In this document: positions 11,701-22,898 of the stretch, piece by piece
Numbering within the stretch: the first letter of the stretch is position 1
Layout: each line of letters starts with the position of its first letter
Source of the DNA: Halichondria panicea
Lineage: Eukaryota; Porifera; Demospongiae; Suberitida; Halichondriidae
Reading direction: 5' to 3'
Assembly: GCF_963675165.1 (NCBI RefSeq)
Contig: NC_087391.1
Coordinates: forward strand, 2,003,001 to 2,067,000
DNA: 64,000 nt
Translations under genes and position numbers: made by a program
Notes under the pieces: model-generated
The model's input: only the letters and a program-made list of their open reading frames with translations
Told to the model about the DNA's origin: nothing
Database searches by the model: none

Positions 11701-14586
11701 AGTGGTCAATGCTATCGGTATGCTCTGATTACGTTGCATGTATGTCCTATCGTACAGTTGGTGAGCCGCTGAACAGGGAGGCGTGGCTGTGGTACAACAA
11801 TGTGGTGGGCAGGGAGAAGTGCACTGTGGTCGACACCTACTGGCAGACAGGTGAGGAGGAGAAGGCTTGGTGTACTCTTATCACGAGCTAAACAATTGGT
11901 TAAGAACCACTCCTCGTAATGTGTGTAGAAAGGCAATCGGCTGCTTTCGTTATGCCTTTTCGGAACGTACATGTATTGTGTGCAACTCAGTGCTACATGT
12001 AGCTGGTTTTTATCAGCACTGCACACAATGTTGAAAATGTCGAGCAAAACTATAACAATACATGTAGTACATGTACAAGATAAGCAGTCCGTTGCATTGC
12101 TACCACCCTGCAGAAACTGGAGGGATCACCATCACCCCCCGTCCTGGTCCTGACAATTCCCCACCCAAACCAGGCTTTCCCACACGACCATTCTGGGGCA
12201 TGGAGCCAGCTCTGCTCAGTCTAGAGGTAGGAGAGGGTTGATGTATAATATGATCTAACCTACCCGTTCATGCTTCTTAGGCTACATGTGGGTGTCATTG
12301 TGGCTTTAGTATTGTACATGCATACTGTAGATTATAGGCTAGTTTGAGTAAATAGTATGTGTTCCTGCTTTAACGTTGAGTTTCAAAGGACATAATTTAG
12401 CTCAGAATTGTGGCACGTATCGACCTTACAGCATGTATCATTCAAGTAGCACTCTGCTACACTGTATATGCACTCCACTCCATTGATGTGTTCATTCTCA
12501 TTCCGTTCCAGAATGAAGTCCAGCACGGTCCCGATGTGTCGGGTCACCTGTGCTTCAAGAGACCATGGCCAGGCATAGCTCGCACCATCTGGGGCAGCCA
12601 CGAGGCTTATCTCCGCATCTACTTTGAGCCGCACCCAGGTAATCAATCTCACTTCACAATATTTACCATTTACCATTACTACAATTAACTGATAACTTGA
12701 GTTTGAATTGCCCTCTTCCATAATTCTTCAGCGCTATGACCTAGTGTGTTTAGATTAAAGTTCTTTGACGGACCACAAGCATTTGAAGACACTTCGTTTT
12801 TTGTCCTCAGGTTACTACTTCACTGGTGACGGTGCACTGAGAGATAAGGAGAACGATTACCGGATAACAGGACGTGTGGACGACATGCTCAACAGCAAGG
12901 GGCATCGACTGGGCACTGCAGAGCTGGAGTGTGCCATGGTAAGGCGTGTGGCCAGAACGTGGTTGGTAGGCTTAATAGTACTCTATTTTAATTACCTGAT
13001 GAGATTTTCAGTGATCACTTTTTGCAACCAATGTTCCTTGAGCCATGCACCAAGCTAGAAGTACGTGTGGACTTCTTCAATTTTACTTGTAGTACATTTT
13101 TTCCTTGGTTGTTCCCCTAACATTCATTGTTAAATACTATGCGCCGGCCGGCCCACACTAGGTATAGGGTTAGGTTACTTTTTTAGCACCAATCTCTTTA
13201 TTAAATGTTCCTTCTTGTGCAGAATCATGAGCCACAGGTAGCAGAAACAGCTGTTGTTGGGTACCCTCATGAAATATTTGGAGAAGGTAGGAGATTTGTT
13301 GTATTGTTCATGCATGTATGTGTGTGCTGTTTAGGCGTTCTTACGTATATGTTGCCAAGTTACACATGCATGCAATAAATATGCCATGCAGTCATGTATT
13401 TACAAATAGGCTATCTGCTATCGAACTGGTCTCTTTGTACAGCATACGTACATGTACACAGTTGTACATAATTATGAGATTGTATTGTTTTTTTTGCAGG
13501 TATAATGGCGTTTGTTATTCTCAAATCTGACGTGGAGATAAAGGACAAAGACATTGTGGGCTCACTCAAAGAACTAGTCAAGAAAAAAATTGCAGCCTTT
13601 GCAATACCTACAGCTTTCTTAGTAAGCTAGCACAACTATTTTAATATAATAATTATGCCTCGGTGCGCCTGCGCAAGCAAGGTATACGGTAGTGTGTCTG
13701 TGTGTAGACTGCTAAAGCTGCTCAAGGATCAATGAAGTGCAAGTAAGAGTTTCTATATATAGGCTTCTAGTTATGTTTTCTTGGATTTTAATTCATGGAT
13801 TTGCAAAATAATGCTTCGTTCTCGAGTTATGCATTAGTTTTGCTTACTTAGAATGCCATTGCAGCCTTTTCGGAAGAGCACGTAGCCAAACTTGTTTACT
13901 GAGTGTTGCTACTCTACTTAGTAGTTAACTCTGCACTGAACGCTAGCTATTGGTAGCTGCAAGAGTGAGAAGTGAGCTGCAAGGCTCTACTGATGGCTAA
14001 TTTTAGACTTGAACTTTGGCATCAATCGTTTTTAACAACAATCATGGTCGATCATTACCCACTCTTTGAGTTTGCATGCACCAAGCAAATAAAAAAAATT
14101 TCATCATGTGTATAAAATTAACGCATAAGCTATTAGTAGCTTTATTATGTAATGTAGCTTTGGCATCTCCACCGAGGCATCAGCACCTGCGGTGCTTTCA
14201 TTATCATAGGTACTTTTCATTGTATATAAAAATTATGAAGAAGTACATGACTGTACTAGCTTGTATAAATATGCATACAGCTCAGAATTGTGACGTAGAA
14301 CCAACCTCATGCGCAATAATAATTTTCTGATGGCTCTACAATACAAAAGTTCCGCCACACGAAAACAACCTGCTATACAGTTATAGAATATAATTTTTCC
14401 ATGCTGCTATGCACACAGGTTGTACCCGGTCTTCCCAAAACTCGCTCTGGTAAAATAATGCGACGAGTGCTGAGAAAGATCGCAGCTGATAAAGCTTCTG
14501 AATTAGGAGACGTCTCTACCCTTGCCGACCCGTCTATTGTCAAGCAGATTGTCGAGATCTACAAGACCAAACTGATCGAGACATAA
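8742..14586 (+). CDS. ACSS2: Acetyl-coenzyme A synthetase, cytosolic/nuclear type
   Basis: Fifteen exons: 8742-8955, 9104-9200, 9444-9590, 9789-9841, 10049-10227, 10521-10673, 10903-11053, 11321-11458, 11758-11850, 12114-12226, 12512-12638, 12811-12938, 13223-13286, 13500-13621, 14419-14586; 648 aa, normal for the family. It ligates acetate to CoA via acetyl-AMP, feeding lipid synthesis and histone acetylation. Motifs: P-loop [10 protein letters not shown] (255-264), the core [19 protein letters not shown], hinge TGRVDD, and the C-terminal [11 protein letters not shown] whose Lys605 is the catalytic lysine acetylated in the family. The usual NVSGHR reads NSKGHR here. No mitochondrial presequence is visible, so the cytosolic/nuclear form is inferred. 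The last intron carries the second copy of the ATGCCTCGGTG-type repeat. Confidence 0.95.
13657..14201 (+). mobile_element. Interspersed repeat, ATGCCTCGGTG-end family, copy 2
   Basis: It lies in the last ACSS2 intron, co-linear with 754-1246. It starts GCCTCGGTGCGCCTGCGCAA and ends CACCGAGGCATCAGCACC, so the termini are inverted (ATGCCTCGGTG / CACCGAGGCAT). The right end has the same AGCACC..GGTGCT hairpin. It is non-coding. Confidence 0.75.
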
Positions 14587-14626
14587 ACGGAGAAACTGCC
14601 CACCTACATGTACATGTACCATTTAT

Positions 14627-14632
14627 AATAAA
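14627..14632 (+). terminator. ACSS2 polyadenylation signal
   Basis: AATAAA lies 41 bp after the ACSS2 stop codon. The TOM20 signal on the opposite strand is about 90 bp further on. Confidence 0.6.
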
Positions 14633-14722
14633 CTTGCCTCCATACTCCTTTAGTAGTAACTACATGACCATTTTAGAGTATAATTAGCTAGCTATAGCTT
14701 GAGTTTTTACTTTTGACATTCT

Positions 14723-14728
14723 TTTATT
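14723..14728 (-). terminator. TOM20 polyadenylation signal
   Basis: AATAAA on the minus strand, about 130 bp after the TOM20 stop codon. Confidence 0.5.
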
Positions 14729-14859
14729 AGAAACATGAGATTATTGATTTTAACATTATTATTATTATACACATTCTGTGAGAATAAATACACAACATTG
14801 GCAGTGTAACAAGTAATAAGTGCTCTGGGAGGCAACAAATTTGTCAGTTTTCATTAATA

Positions 14860-15857
14860 TTAGTCCACATCTGCTTGATCATCCTTCTTTGCGTCTCCCC
14901 CTCCTGCTGCTAGTGCCCCCTGCATGCAGTGAGTGAGTGAGGATCGTTTATTCGTCCCACAACGACATGCATGTTAATTCTTGTTAATTGTTAATTGTAT
15001 GTGTATATACAAAACAACCCCTCAAAGGCTACCTCTTGTACATGCAATTATAACGACAAAATTTTATTCTCCAAAAAGATGGTCGTCCATTTATATAAAG
15101 AGATGAGTTTCACTGTATATAATCTACCATACAATCAAATGCAGTTGGCCAATGTAAAAAAACAAGACTATATTTAAACAATGAGTAATAACATTTACCA
15201 CTCTGAAGGTAAGACTACACTAAAGCTGCGTTAGGCTTATACAAGCTCACCTCAGATTGAAGTGTGGCGTAGGCTCGCACCAGAAGGCTAAAGAGAGGAG
15301 CCGGCATGGTCTGCTGCAGAGTGCTTAGGGTGGTTCGCGGGTTGCCAGAGAAGTGAACAAAGTTTATGAAATGACCAATGGCTTCTTCAATGTTCCCTGC
15401 AGTGAAATGAAATAATTTAAACACAGTAATAGGGGAAACAGAGATATTGAATACGAGGATTCCATTTGTCATACCCTACGAAACTGACAATTAAATGCCA
15501 ACAGAACAGAAGGTAATACGCTAGCAACCTCTGCACCTGCGTAAGGATGTTACCTTCCGTTAGTTTTTGGTTTCCCTTCATCATCTCGGACATGAGAAAC
15601 TCCTCCCTCACTTTGGGGTCACGGAGGTCGACTGCACCAGACTTTTTGGCTGTTTTTCTCCCTACAAAAACACAACATGGTGGTTGGATTACATAATACT
15701 GATTGTTAAGTGCGATTTATCGTAATTATTTACTTGCAAGAACTTTCTTCTTATAGTCAGGATCACTCCTTCTTTTCCGATCAAAGTACACACAGTAACC
15801 CACGAATAGAGATCCCACTAGCCCAACGGTACACAGTGTATAGAACCTTGCACTCAT
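14860..15857 (-). CDS. TOMM20: Mitochondrial import receptor subunit TOM20
   Basis: Minus-strand exons 15857-15734, 15661-15554, 15396-15251 and 14919-14860 encode 145 aa, the vertebrate length. TOM20 is the outer-membrane receptor that binds presequences and passes them to the TOM pore. An N-terminal transmembrane helix with a GYCVYF end is followed by the diagnostic DRKRRSDPDYKKK. Next comes the single TPR-like cytosolic domain (EEAIGHFINFVHFSGNP, then LQQTMPAPLFSLL). The last exon encodes a short acidic tail ending in QADVD. I chose the MSARFY start; an in-frame upstream MVWVSKK start (15923) would add 22 aa that the family lacks. Its start codon lies 207 bp from that of MEA1 on the other strand. 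Confidence 0.95.
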
Positions 15858-16064
15858 AGCTTGCCTGCACTGTACTGTACTGCTTGATGAGGATGTAGAC
15901 GACTTCTTTGAGACCCAGACCAAAAGTAGTCCATGTGACAGGCTAGGTTACGGAAGTTTACGGGAATAAGTATAACTCTAGTGTGCTCTATTTGGAATTT
16001 AAATGATTTCTCAGTGAGAAGGAAGACATCTAACTACACAGTCGATACACATGACACAGGCTTA
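15858..16064. promoter_or_regulatory. Divergent promoter, TOM20 / MEA1
   Basis: 207 bp separate the two start codons, so a shared bidirectional promoter is inferred. No TATA box is evident. An in-frame extension of each gene could reach into this interval. Confidence 0.55.
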
Positions 16065-17586
16065 ATGAGTGTCACAGGAGATGAGCTGGGACCTAATATA
16101 AGCACAGAAGGTGCTCCCAAGTGTGAAGCCAAGGATGGCAGTGTCAGCAGCAGTACAGAGAGCGAGGAAGATGACCAAGAGAGCAGCTCATACGCCTTGG
16201 GATACATGCCTCTGTCACAAGATCCAGACTTAGATGAGAATGATGATGATAGTTGTGTAGAGACTGTAACCTGCCTAGACATCACGGAGAGCCCTATTAA
16301 GGCTGACAGTGACACTATTATTGGGCCAAGTAGACACGCAAAGCCTGCAGAAGACCACACCCACTCACCGATATCTTTATTGGAAGACAGTAAGAATATT
16401 ACCATAATTATATACTCCTTTATATCATCATAATGCCGCTTTCTCTGTATTAAATAAATGCCACTACATTTGGCAGTGCATGTAAAACGAATGGAGCTGG
16501 GCCTATAATTGCGAAATGTCCGAGGGTACGTAATTAGAAGGTAGAATATTGTTTGTAATTTATGTACAGTGTCTATTCTGAAAGCCTAATTAGACTGGCA
16601 CTATGATTAGAGTGGCGCCTTTATTAGACTTGTTACACTACTAGCTGTGCTACGTAGTGCGTATCAGCCCCATAGGAACCTCCATAAAACAGACACCATT
16701 AGGGAACAGCCTTTTGGCCGTTATAGAGAGGTGGTCTTCCTTGGGAGGTTTCAATTGCCAGCTATGTATGCTCTATGAGTCATTTCTTGCTGCAAATGAA
16801 TCTTGGAGCTTAGCTAACTGCTTCTTTAGCTCGTACAAGCTTTGAAAAGGCTGTAGGGACAAGCTACAGCTAGGTTTCACGATTGTGCAAAATAAGGCTA
16901 TTTCAGCAATAATTTTCTGCTAATTCTGGGTGTGGCTATTCGTTCTGGGAGGTTATTTTCCATTGCTAAAGCCTAGAAAGCTGCTTGTTATACGGAGTAG
17001 AGAGGTGGTCGCTCCTGAGAGGTTGCTTTACATTGAAGTCATTGTAGTTTCAATCTGGACCTGAGTTCTTGGCCGTTGTATAGAGGTGGTCGTTAATGGA
17101 GGTTCCACTGTATGTCCATAATAATTACCGTATAGCGGGTAATTTTTCGTGGGGTAAAATATTCGTTATTTTCGTGGGCAAGCTGACCTCCACGAAATTT
17201 TAACGTAGGCGTGGCTTACCGAAACGTAGGAATGCAGTGCAGGCAACAAGACTAAACGAAATTTTTACTCACGAAAACCACCGTTTCTCGAGTTGAACGA
17301 ATTTTTTACCCCACAAAACTTACCCGCTATACAGTAATCTCACAATGATTTCTACCGTAGGCTACCTGTGCGTGTACATGTATAGATTAATGATATTAAT
17401 AAAATTAATAATCCTGACCAATGTTACCCATCTCTCCTTGTAGACCAAGTAGATCAGATCAAGGCCGCCATGTCTGGGTTCTCACTGCCCTCGTCAGCCA
17501 TTCCAGACTGGGCTAAGCACGTCCCTGAGAATGTATGGAAGTCAAAACTCATCGACGGAATAAGAACAAAAGACGATGATAAATAG
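16065..17586 (+). CDS. MEA1: Male-enhanced antigen 1 homologue
   Basis: Exons 16065-16389 and 17444-17586; 155 aa. Vertebrate MEA1 is a small acidic protein known from testis, with no established molecular function. Two blocks match: a GY-PL-QDP motif (LGYMPLSQDPD) inside an acidic, Ser-rich N-terminal half, and a C-terminal domain with QIKAAMSGFSLP followed by IPDWAKHVPENVW. The 1054-bp intron holds a repeat with GAGGTGGTC words and a CGGG-type MITE-like element. The first in-frame ATG gives MSVTGDELG; upstream sequence is open but has no ATG. AATAAA at 17686 probably ends the transcript. Confidence 0.85.
16655..17110. repeat. Degenerate repeat with internal GAGGTGGTC...GAGGTT units
   Basis: The motif TAGAGAGGTGGTC followed a few bases later by GGGAGGTT, or variants, occurs three times (about 16722, 16997 and 17080). 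GGCCGTT-TA-AGAGGTGGTC recurs at 16715 and 17070, and the right end reads GGAGGTTCCACTGTA. This is an old dispersed repeat in the MEA1 intron. A single window cannot define its ends. Confidence 0.55.
17126..17336. mobile_element. MITE-like TIR element, CGGG subfamily
   Basis: About 211 bp, starting TACCGTATAGCGGGTAATTT and ending in TACCCGCTATACAGTA. Imperfect inverted arms carry TTCGTGGGGTAAAAT against ATTTTTTACCCCACAAA. It sits in the MEA1 intron, 107 bp before exon 2. Confidence 0.85.
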
Positions 17587-17819
17587 ATCTATCTGATTTT
17601 TTTACTGTCACTCAATTAAGTTATGCACAACCACTGTAACTATATGCATAGATTGCTGTTCTATCATAATTATACCGGGGTATGTAATAAAATTGTCCTC
17701 ATGATTGAGCTCGAGCTCCACCCTTTTCCATAATAGAAGCCTTGCATAGCTTTGTTAATTAATAGCCAGCTGAAACCATAGCTAGCTGATAGATACTTAT
17801 AATCTAGTATAACTTAACT

Positions 17820-20010
17820 ATGGCTGAAATGTCATCGGAGTTGTCAGAAGAGTCAAAGTTAAGATGCAAATCTACCTTATATGAAAGAAGAACAAGCAGT
17901 GATTCTCTCTCAAGGGCAATCACTGGATCAACCTCAGTCCGCAAAAGAAGATGCACCTACAATTTCCGAATGTTGAAAAGAAAAGGGGTAATACTTGTTC
18001 TGGTATGGAACTTTCTGGTATTTAGCTATCAAGCTCTTGTTCTTGGGACACTGGTTAAATTAATTCCTGGTATTGAAAAATTCCCCTGGAGAATTGTTGC
18101 AGCTAATATGGTTTTGCAGAGTGCCGTGCCTTTTTTAATCTATCCCATTGCTGGCTGGATTGCTGATGCTAAGATCGGCAGGTATAAAGTGATTCGTGGA
18201 AGTCTATGGCTGATTTGGATTGGAGCATTGCTATTCCTTGGAGTTAAAATTGTATCCTATTCCATAAGATATGTTATTCCAATTTCAAACGCTCAACGTA
18301 TTGGCGAATCCCCTGCACTTGTGTTACTTTTTACGTTAATTTATGTCCTCAATGCGATTGGAATTGCAGGATTTCAAGCTAATTTTATTCCGTTTGGGGT
18401 TGACCAAATGGAAGATGGCTCTTCTGAGCAGTACAGTGCGTTCATTCATTGGTATTATTGGACAAGAAATAGTAGTATTGGCTTGATAGTAACACTGCTG
18501 ATTCAGTCGTCAAAAGGATATTGTGAAAAGAAGGAGATGGAGAATTCGTATGAAAATGAGCCGATTAATCGTTATGACTTGATTATTCTCTTGCTTCAAG
18601 TTGGATGTGTTACACTTGCTGTATGCCTTGATTTGGTATTCTCCAATCAAGTCCTCAACAAAGATCCCAAAGTACACAATCCTTTGAAAAAAGTGTGGAC
18701 GGTCTCAAAATTTATTATCCAGAATGATACCTTCGTCGGATACAGGAAAGCAATAACCTATTCATATGACAGCCCAGTGCAACGTTCAGACTTTGCCAAG
18801 AGAATGTATGGTGGTCCGTTTGACAGTGATCATGTGGAAGATGTGAAGACTTTCTGGAAGATGTTGGTGTTCATTTTCTCCCTTGGTTTAGGTGGAGTCT
18901 TTCTGAATGATGCTGTAAGTTATAATTAGTCGAGTACATGTGCACGAAAAATTTCAATTCTTTTTTACCTAGGTTTATCAAAGTATTAAGCTCTTTGTGG
19001 ATCACTTGGAATTGCCTGCAAGTGCCTATCACTCCCTATTAGAATGTTCGATACGACACTCAATTTCCGTACTTGTCTACCCAACAGTATTCACTCTGTT
19101 CATTCCATTTTATGAGATCGTTATACACCCGATTTTTAGTAAGTATGTTCCCCGAATGATGGTGAGGATGACAGCTGGAATTATTTGTATGCTCCTATCG
19201 GCTATTGGAATGTTAGTCATTGATGTAGTTGGCCACGCCCATGTTACTAACAACCAAACGTGCATGATGTTTCACACACACTCTGAGCCTCATGCAGCAA
19301 CGCACCTCCATATATCCATGATCTATGTTGTTCCTCTCACCGTTTTAATGGCCTTAGGAGAGATGCTAACGTTCATATCAGGTGAGTTCTGATCGATAGC
19401 TAATTCAAATTCTTTGCAGGGTAGGATCCAATATAGATGTCATGGGGAGCATAACTCAGACACTCCTATGTTACTGTAGCTTTACACTTGCCCTTGAACA
19501 GTCTTTATATTCACCTATGCATAATTATGTGCATGTATGCATGTATTTGCCAGTGATGGGAACCTGATATAATTATGCATATCCCACATAGCTCTCGAGT
19601 TCATCCTTGCTCAGTCTCCATTTGGAATGCGAGGACTCTTGATTGGTATGTTCTATGCCATGAATGGTGTTTTTGACCTCCTGGCTGGGCTGGTTCTACT
19701 CACTGTCTCTCTTTCCTTCAAGAGTAACCCATTTACATTACGAGGAGGTTTGTTTAGTAGTAGATTTAGTACAAAAGGTAGTACCATGCATAAGCCAACT
19801 GACAGTTACAATCATTTAATTGTTTTAGGTATGAGCTGTGGATCGTGGTACTATGCAACAACAGTTGTCCTAGGACTATTAGGCGTTGTGATCTTTTTCC
19901 TAGGTGCAATTTGGTACAAGAAAAGACAGAGAGGTGGTCACAGGACTCTTATCAATCACCAGACTATTATTGAATCTTATTATGAAGCTTCATCTGAACA
20001 ACAATATTAG
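17820..20010 (+). CDS. POT/PTR (SLC15-like) transporter A
   Basis: Exons 17820-18914, 18973-19381 and 19592-20010; 640 aa. It is an MFS transporter of the proton-coupled oligopeptide (POT) type in the plasma or endolysosomal membrane. Evidence: the loop GWIADAKIGRYKVI after helix 2, a WYYWTRNSSIG segment matching the POT helix-5 signature, and EFILAQSPFGMRGLLIG matching the family's EF-AQ-P--M+GL helix-10 motif. About 12 hydrophobic segments are seen, with cytoplasmic Arg/Ser-rich termini. The first helix lacks the ExxER proton-coupling motif of canonical POTs, so substrate and coupling are uncertain. It forms a tandem pair with the next gene: same intron phases (0 then 1) and positions. Confidence 0.85.
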
Positions 20011-20215
20011 TTTGCTTATGGCTGCTCTAGCATTGTTCATTGTTCGTAATTTTGTGTACAGTGTGTATAATAGCTATTGTGTGAGGTGCACTTATTGTTC
20101 ATGATTGTCAATACAAAATGGGAAAATGGGCGCATGCGCAGCACATGCTTTCTAGTTCCATAATGATACAGTACTGTATCATCATCTATGCTAATTAGAT
20201 CCAGATCTACCACGA

Positions 20216-22723
20216 ATGGCTGGAGCAGTCAATTCTCAGGAGGATGAATCTACTTATTCTACCTTCACACAGAACAGTGGCTCTTACACTGACTCACCTC
20301 TCTATGGGGCTGAAAGTTGGGAGAGAACAGGAGATAATGGACTTCAATCATCAAAGAAATTCTTCTACCATAGCATCCCTCGAATGACAAGACAGCAGCA
20401 ACAAGGTACTCCCAAAAGTTCTGCTAAATCGTTCTGCACTGATTTGTGTTCAGATTCTTGCACTCAACTAAAAGAGAAATGTGCCCTTTGGAGGGTTCTA
20501 TGCTCCCTCAATTTCAGGGCGAATAGATGTTGTTGTCAAATATCACAAACGTACAAACAGCACTTTTTTTTCAGAAAGAGCCTAGTACTAGTTCTGCTAC
20601 TGAATGCTCTGTTCTCAACTGCAGTATTTGGAGTAACAACAGAAGTTGTAAAAGTTATCATTGGCGCAGAATATCTATTACTTCGCACATTATTGATTCA
20701 CGGCATAACTCAAGTCATGTTTCCTATTGGTGGTCATCTGGCAGACTTGTATGTTGGTCGACACAACATGATCCGCTTCAGCCTTTGGATGGCATGGTTA
20801 GGGTTGGCTCTATTTGGTCTAACTTTCGCCTTAGATAGATACATTAATCCATTTACAAGATTTGTGATTTTTCCATTTACAGCAATTGTGCTTAGCATTT
20901 CCTATGTGTGCTTTATGTCAAATATCATCCCTCTTGGCTTGGATCAGTTACAAGGGGCTTCTCATGTTCATTATAGTTCTTTTTTTTACTGGTGGTATTG
21001 GACACTAAACATTGGATTCATCAATGTACCCCAGTACTGTAAAAATAACGTTGAAATAGATGTTCTTATTCAAGTCGGGATCGGTCTGGTTCTCATAACA
21101 ATTGCAATAGTTTTAGATGCTCTATTGAAGCATTGGCTTGTGATTGAACCAATTTCCAAGAATAATAACCCTCTTGTGCAAATAATGAGAATCCTCAAAG
21201 ATGCGTGCAGGCAATCAAATAACCAGAAAATTCCTAGTGTTGTGTTCCACGAAGTTAACATACAGCAATTTGGAAGGATGGATCGAATGAAGAAACGCTA
21301 TGGAGGAAAATATGAAACCGAACAAATCGAAGATGTGAAAACAGTCTTTCGTGTATTGCTTGTTCTCACAGGAATTGGATTTTCAACTCTTATTTACGCT
21401 GGGGTAAGTACAGTATAGCTATAGTTGTTCAGCTGCAAAGTCTGTTAAAGATGAAAGGATATGTTACAATAGGTGGTCTATTCATGTGCTTTGCATGTTA
21501 AAAAAACGTAATTCACAATTTGTACATAGGTGTTCGACACAATTGGACTAATGGCGGCCAACATGAGAGGAACATTGGCTAGTTTCACAATCAATACAGA
21601 TCCATGTCAGGTCAACATCTCTTTACTGAATGCAACGAATGGACTGATACTCATAATTTTGATCCCAATATTAGACCTTGTTGTTGTACCACTACTGAGG
21701 CATATATTTGTTAACCCCACTATTATGTGGAGGTTGGGATGTGGAAGTTTCCTTGCCCTTGTGACAGCCTTGTGTATGTTTGTGATACATTCAGTAGGGA
21801 ATGTGAATTCAAGACTGTGTATCTTCCGTGCTATTGACTCGCCTCTCAGAATAGACATCAGTGTGTACTGGATTTTATTGCCAGTGATTATCCTCACCAT
21901 TGCAGAATTGTTTATTTACATTCCCGGTAAGCCATGTTGTATATAAATTGGTAGCTCACTAACAATAACACTTGAACAGCTTAGTGCAACATGCACGATC
22001 ATTGCCAATTAGCATGTATCTCTGTTTTGGCACGAGAAAGTATCTAATGAATAATTATGTCTTGTCCATGCATATATACTCGATCAATGATGTATATATA
22101 CATGCACATGCATGCATGTATAATTATAATTATTATAGCATGCAGGAATTTTCGCGGGTGCACATTTTCGCTATTTGGCTCGAGGAGCCTTCAGAAGAAA
22201 TGTTTGCGGTTGTATAAAATTCGCGTTTCAATGCCACACCTACCAATAGCTGTTGCGGTGCGTGGGAGTTTCTCATTTTCACATTAAGCTCGCCCTTGAA
22301 AAACACGAAATTTTGCACCTCACGAAAATTTCCCGCTATACAGTAGTAATTTTGTTTGTTATACTCAGAAAAAGCCATTATGCTAATTTATTCACAGGAT
22401 TTGAGTTCACTTGTGCCCAGACTCCCTACAATATGCGTGGTCTTCTGATTGGAATATTCTTCTCCGTCCAAGGAATGTTCTCTCTTCTATCTGTCCTCAT
22501 GCAGTATCTGTTCATGACAAGTCAGTATACCTTTCCCACACTCACATGCAGTGGATGGTACTACCTTGTTCTGTTATGTTTTTCTGTATTTGGATTTCTG
22601 TTTTTTGTTTTAGTAGCTTGTAAGTACAAGAGGAGGCGAAGAGATGAAGTTTTCAACAGTGTAACACTAATAGAGGAACATTATGTATCATTTCTAAATA
22701 GGAGAAATCATGAGGCATCATAG
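20216..22723 (+). CDS. POT/PTR (SLC15-like) transporter B
   Basis: Exons 20216-21403, 21530-21926 and 22398-22723; 636 aa. It is a paralogue of the gene 206 bp upstream: same intron positions and phases, GGHLADLYVGRHNMI in place of GWIADAKIGRYKVI, YGGKYETEQIEDVKTVF against YGGPFDSDHVEDVKTFW, and EFTCAQTPYNMRGLLIG in helix 10. Like its partner it lacks ExxER in helix 1. The N-terminal cytoplasmic region is longer and has a Cys-rich stretch (about 77-105). Its last intron carries a CGGG-type palindromic element. The closest named vertebrate group is probably SLC15A4-like, which I infer only from overall pattern. Confidence 0.83.
22134..22345. mobile_element. MITE-like TIR element, divergent CGGG subfamily
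   Basis: The right end reads GAAAATTTCCCGCTATACAGTA, shown here as GAAAATTTCCCG plus CTATACAGTA. The left end is decayed (TTATAGCATGCAGGAATTTT, then CGCGGGTGCAC pairing with GTGCACCTC-like sequence near the right end). It lies in transporter B intron 2 and ends 52 bp before exon 3. Confidence 0.65.
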
Positions 22724-22898
22724 TTTGTTCTATTCTGCTTGTTTTGTAATTAGTTTTTCTCAACTCTAGAGAGTCATAATTATATTGAACAATTAATGCA
22801 AATTTGCAAATGCCAATGGGAATGTGAGGTGCGGAGGGTGACACGAAAATATACACACATCAATAGTTAACACACATAGATAGGATACAAAAATAGTG

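Noticed and set aside
15965-16064. Upstream extension of MEA1 from 15981
   Set aside because: The frame is open but has no ATG; the first in-frame ATG is 16065 and the family N-terminus is short.
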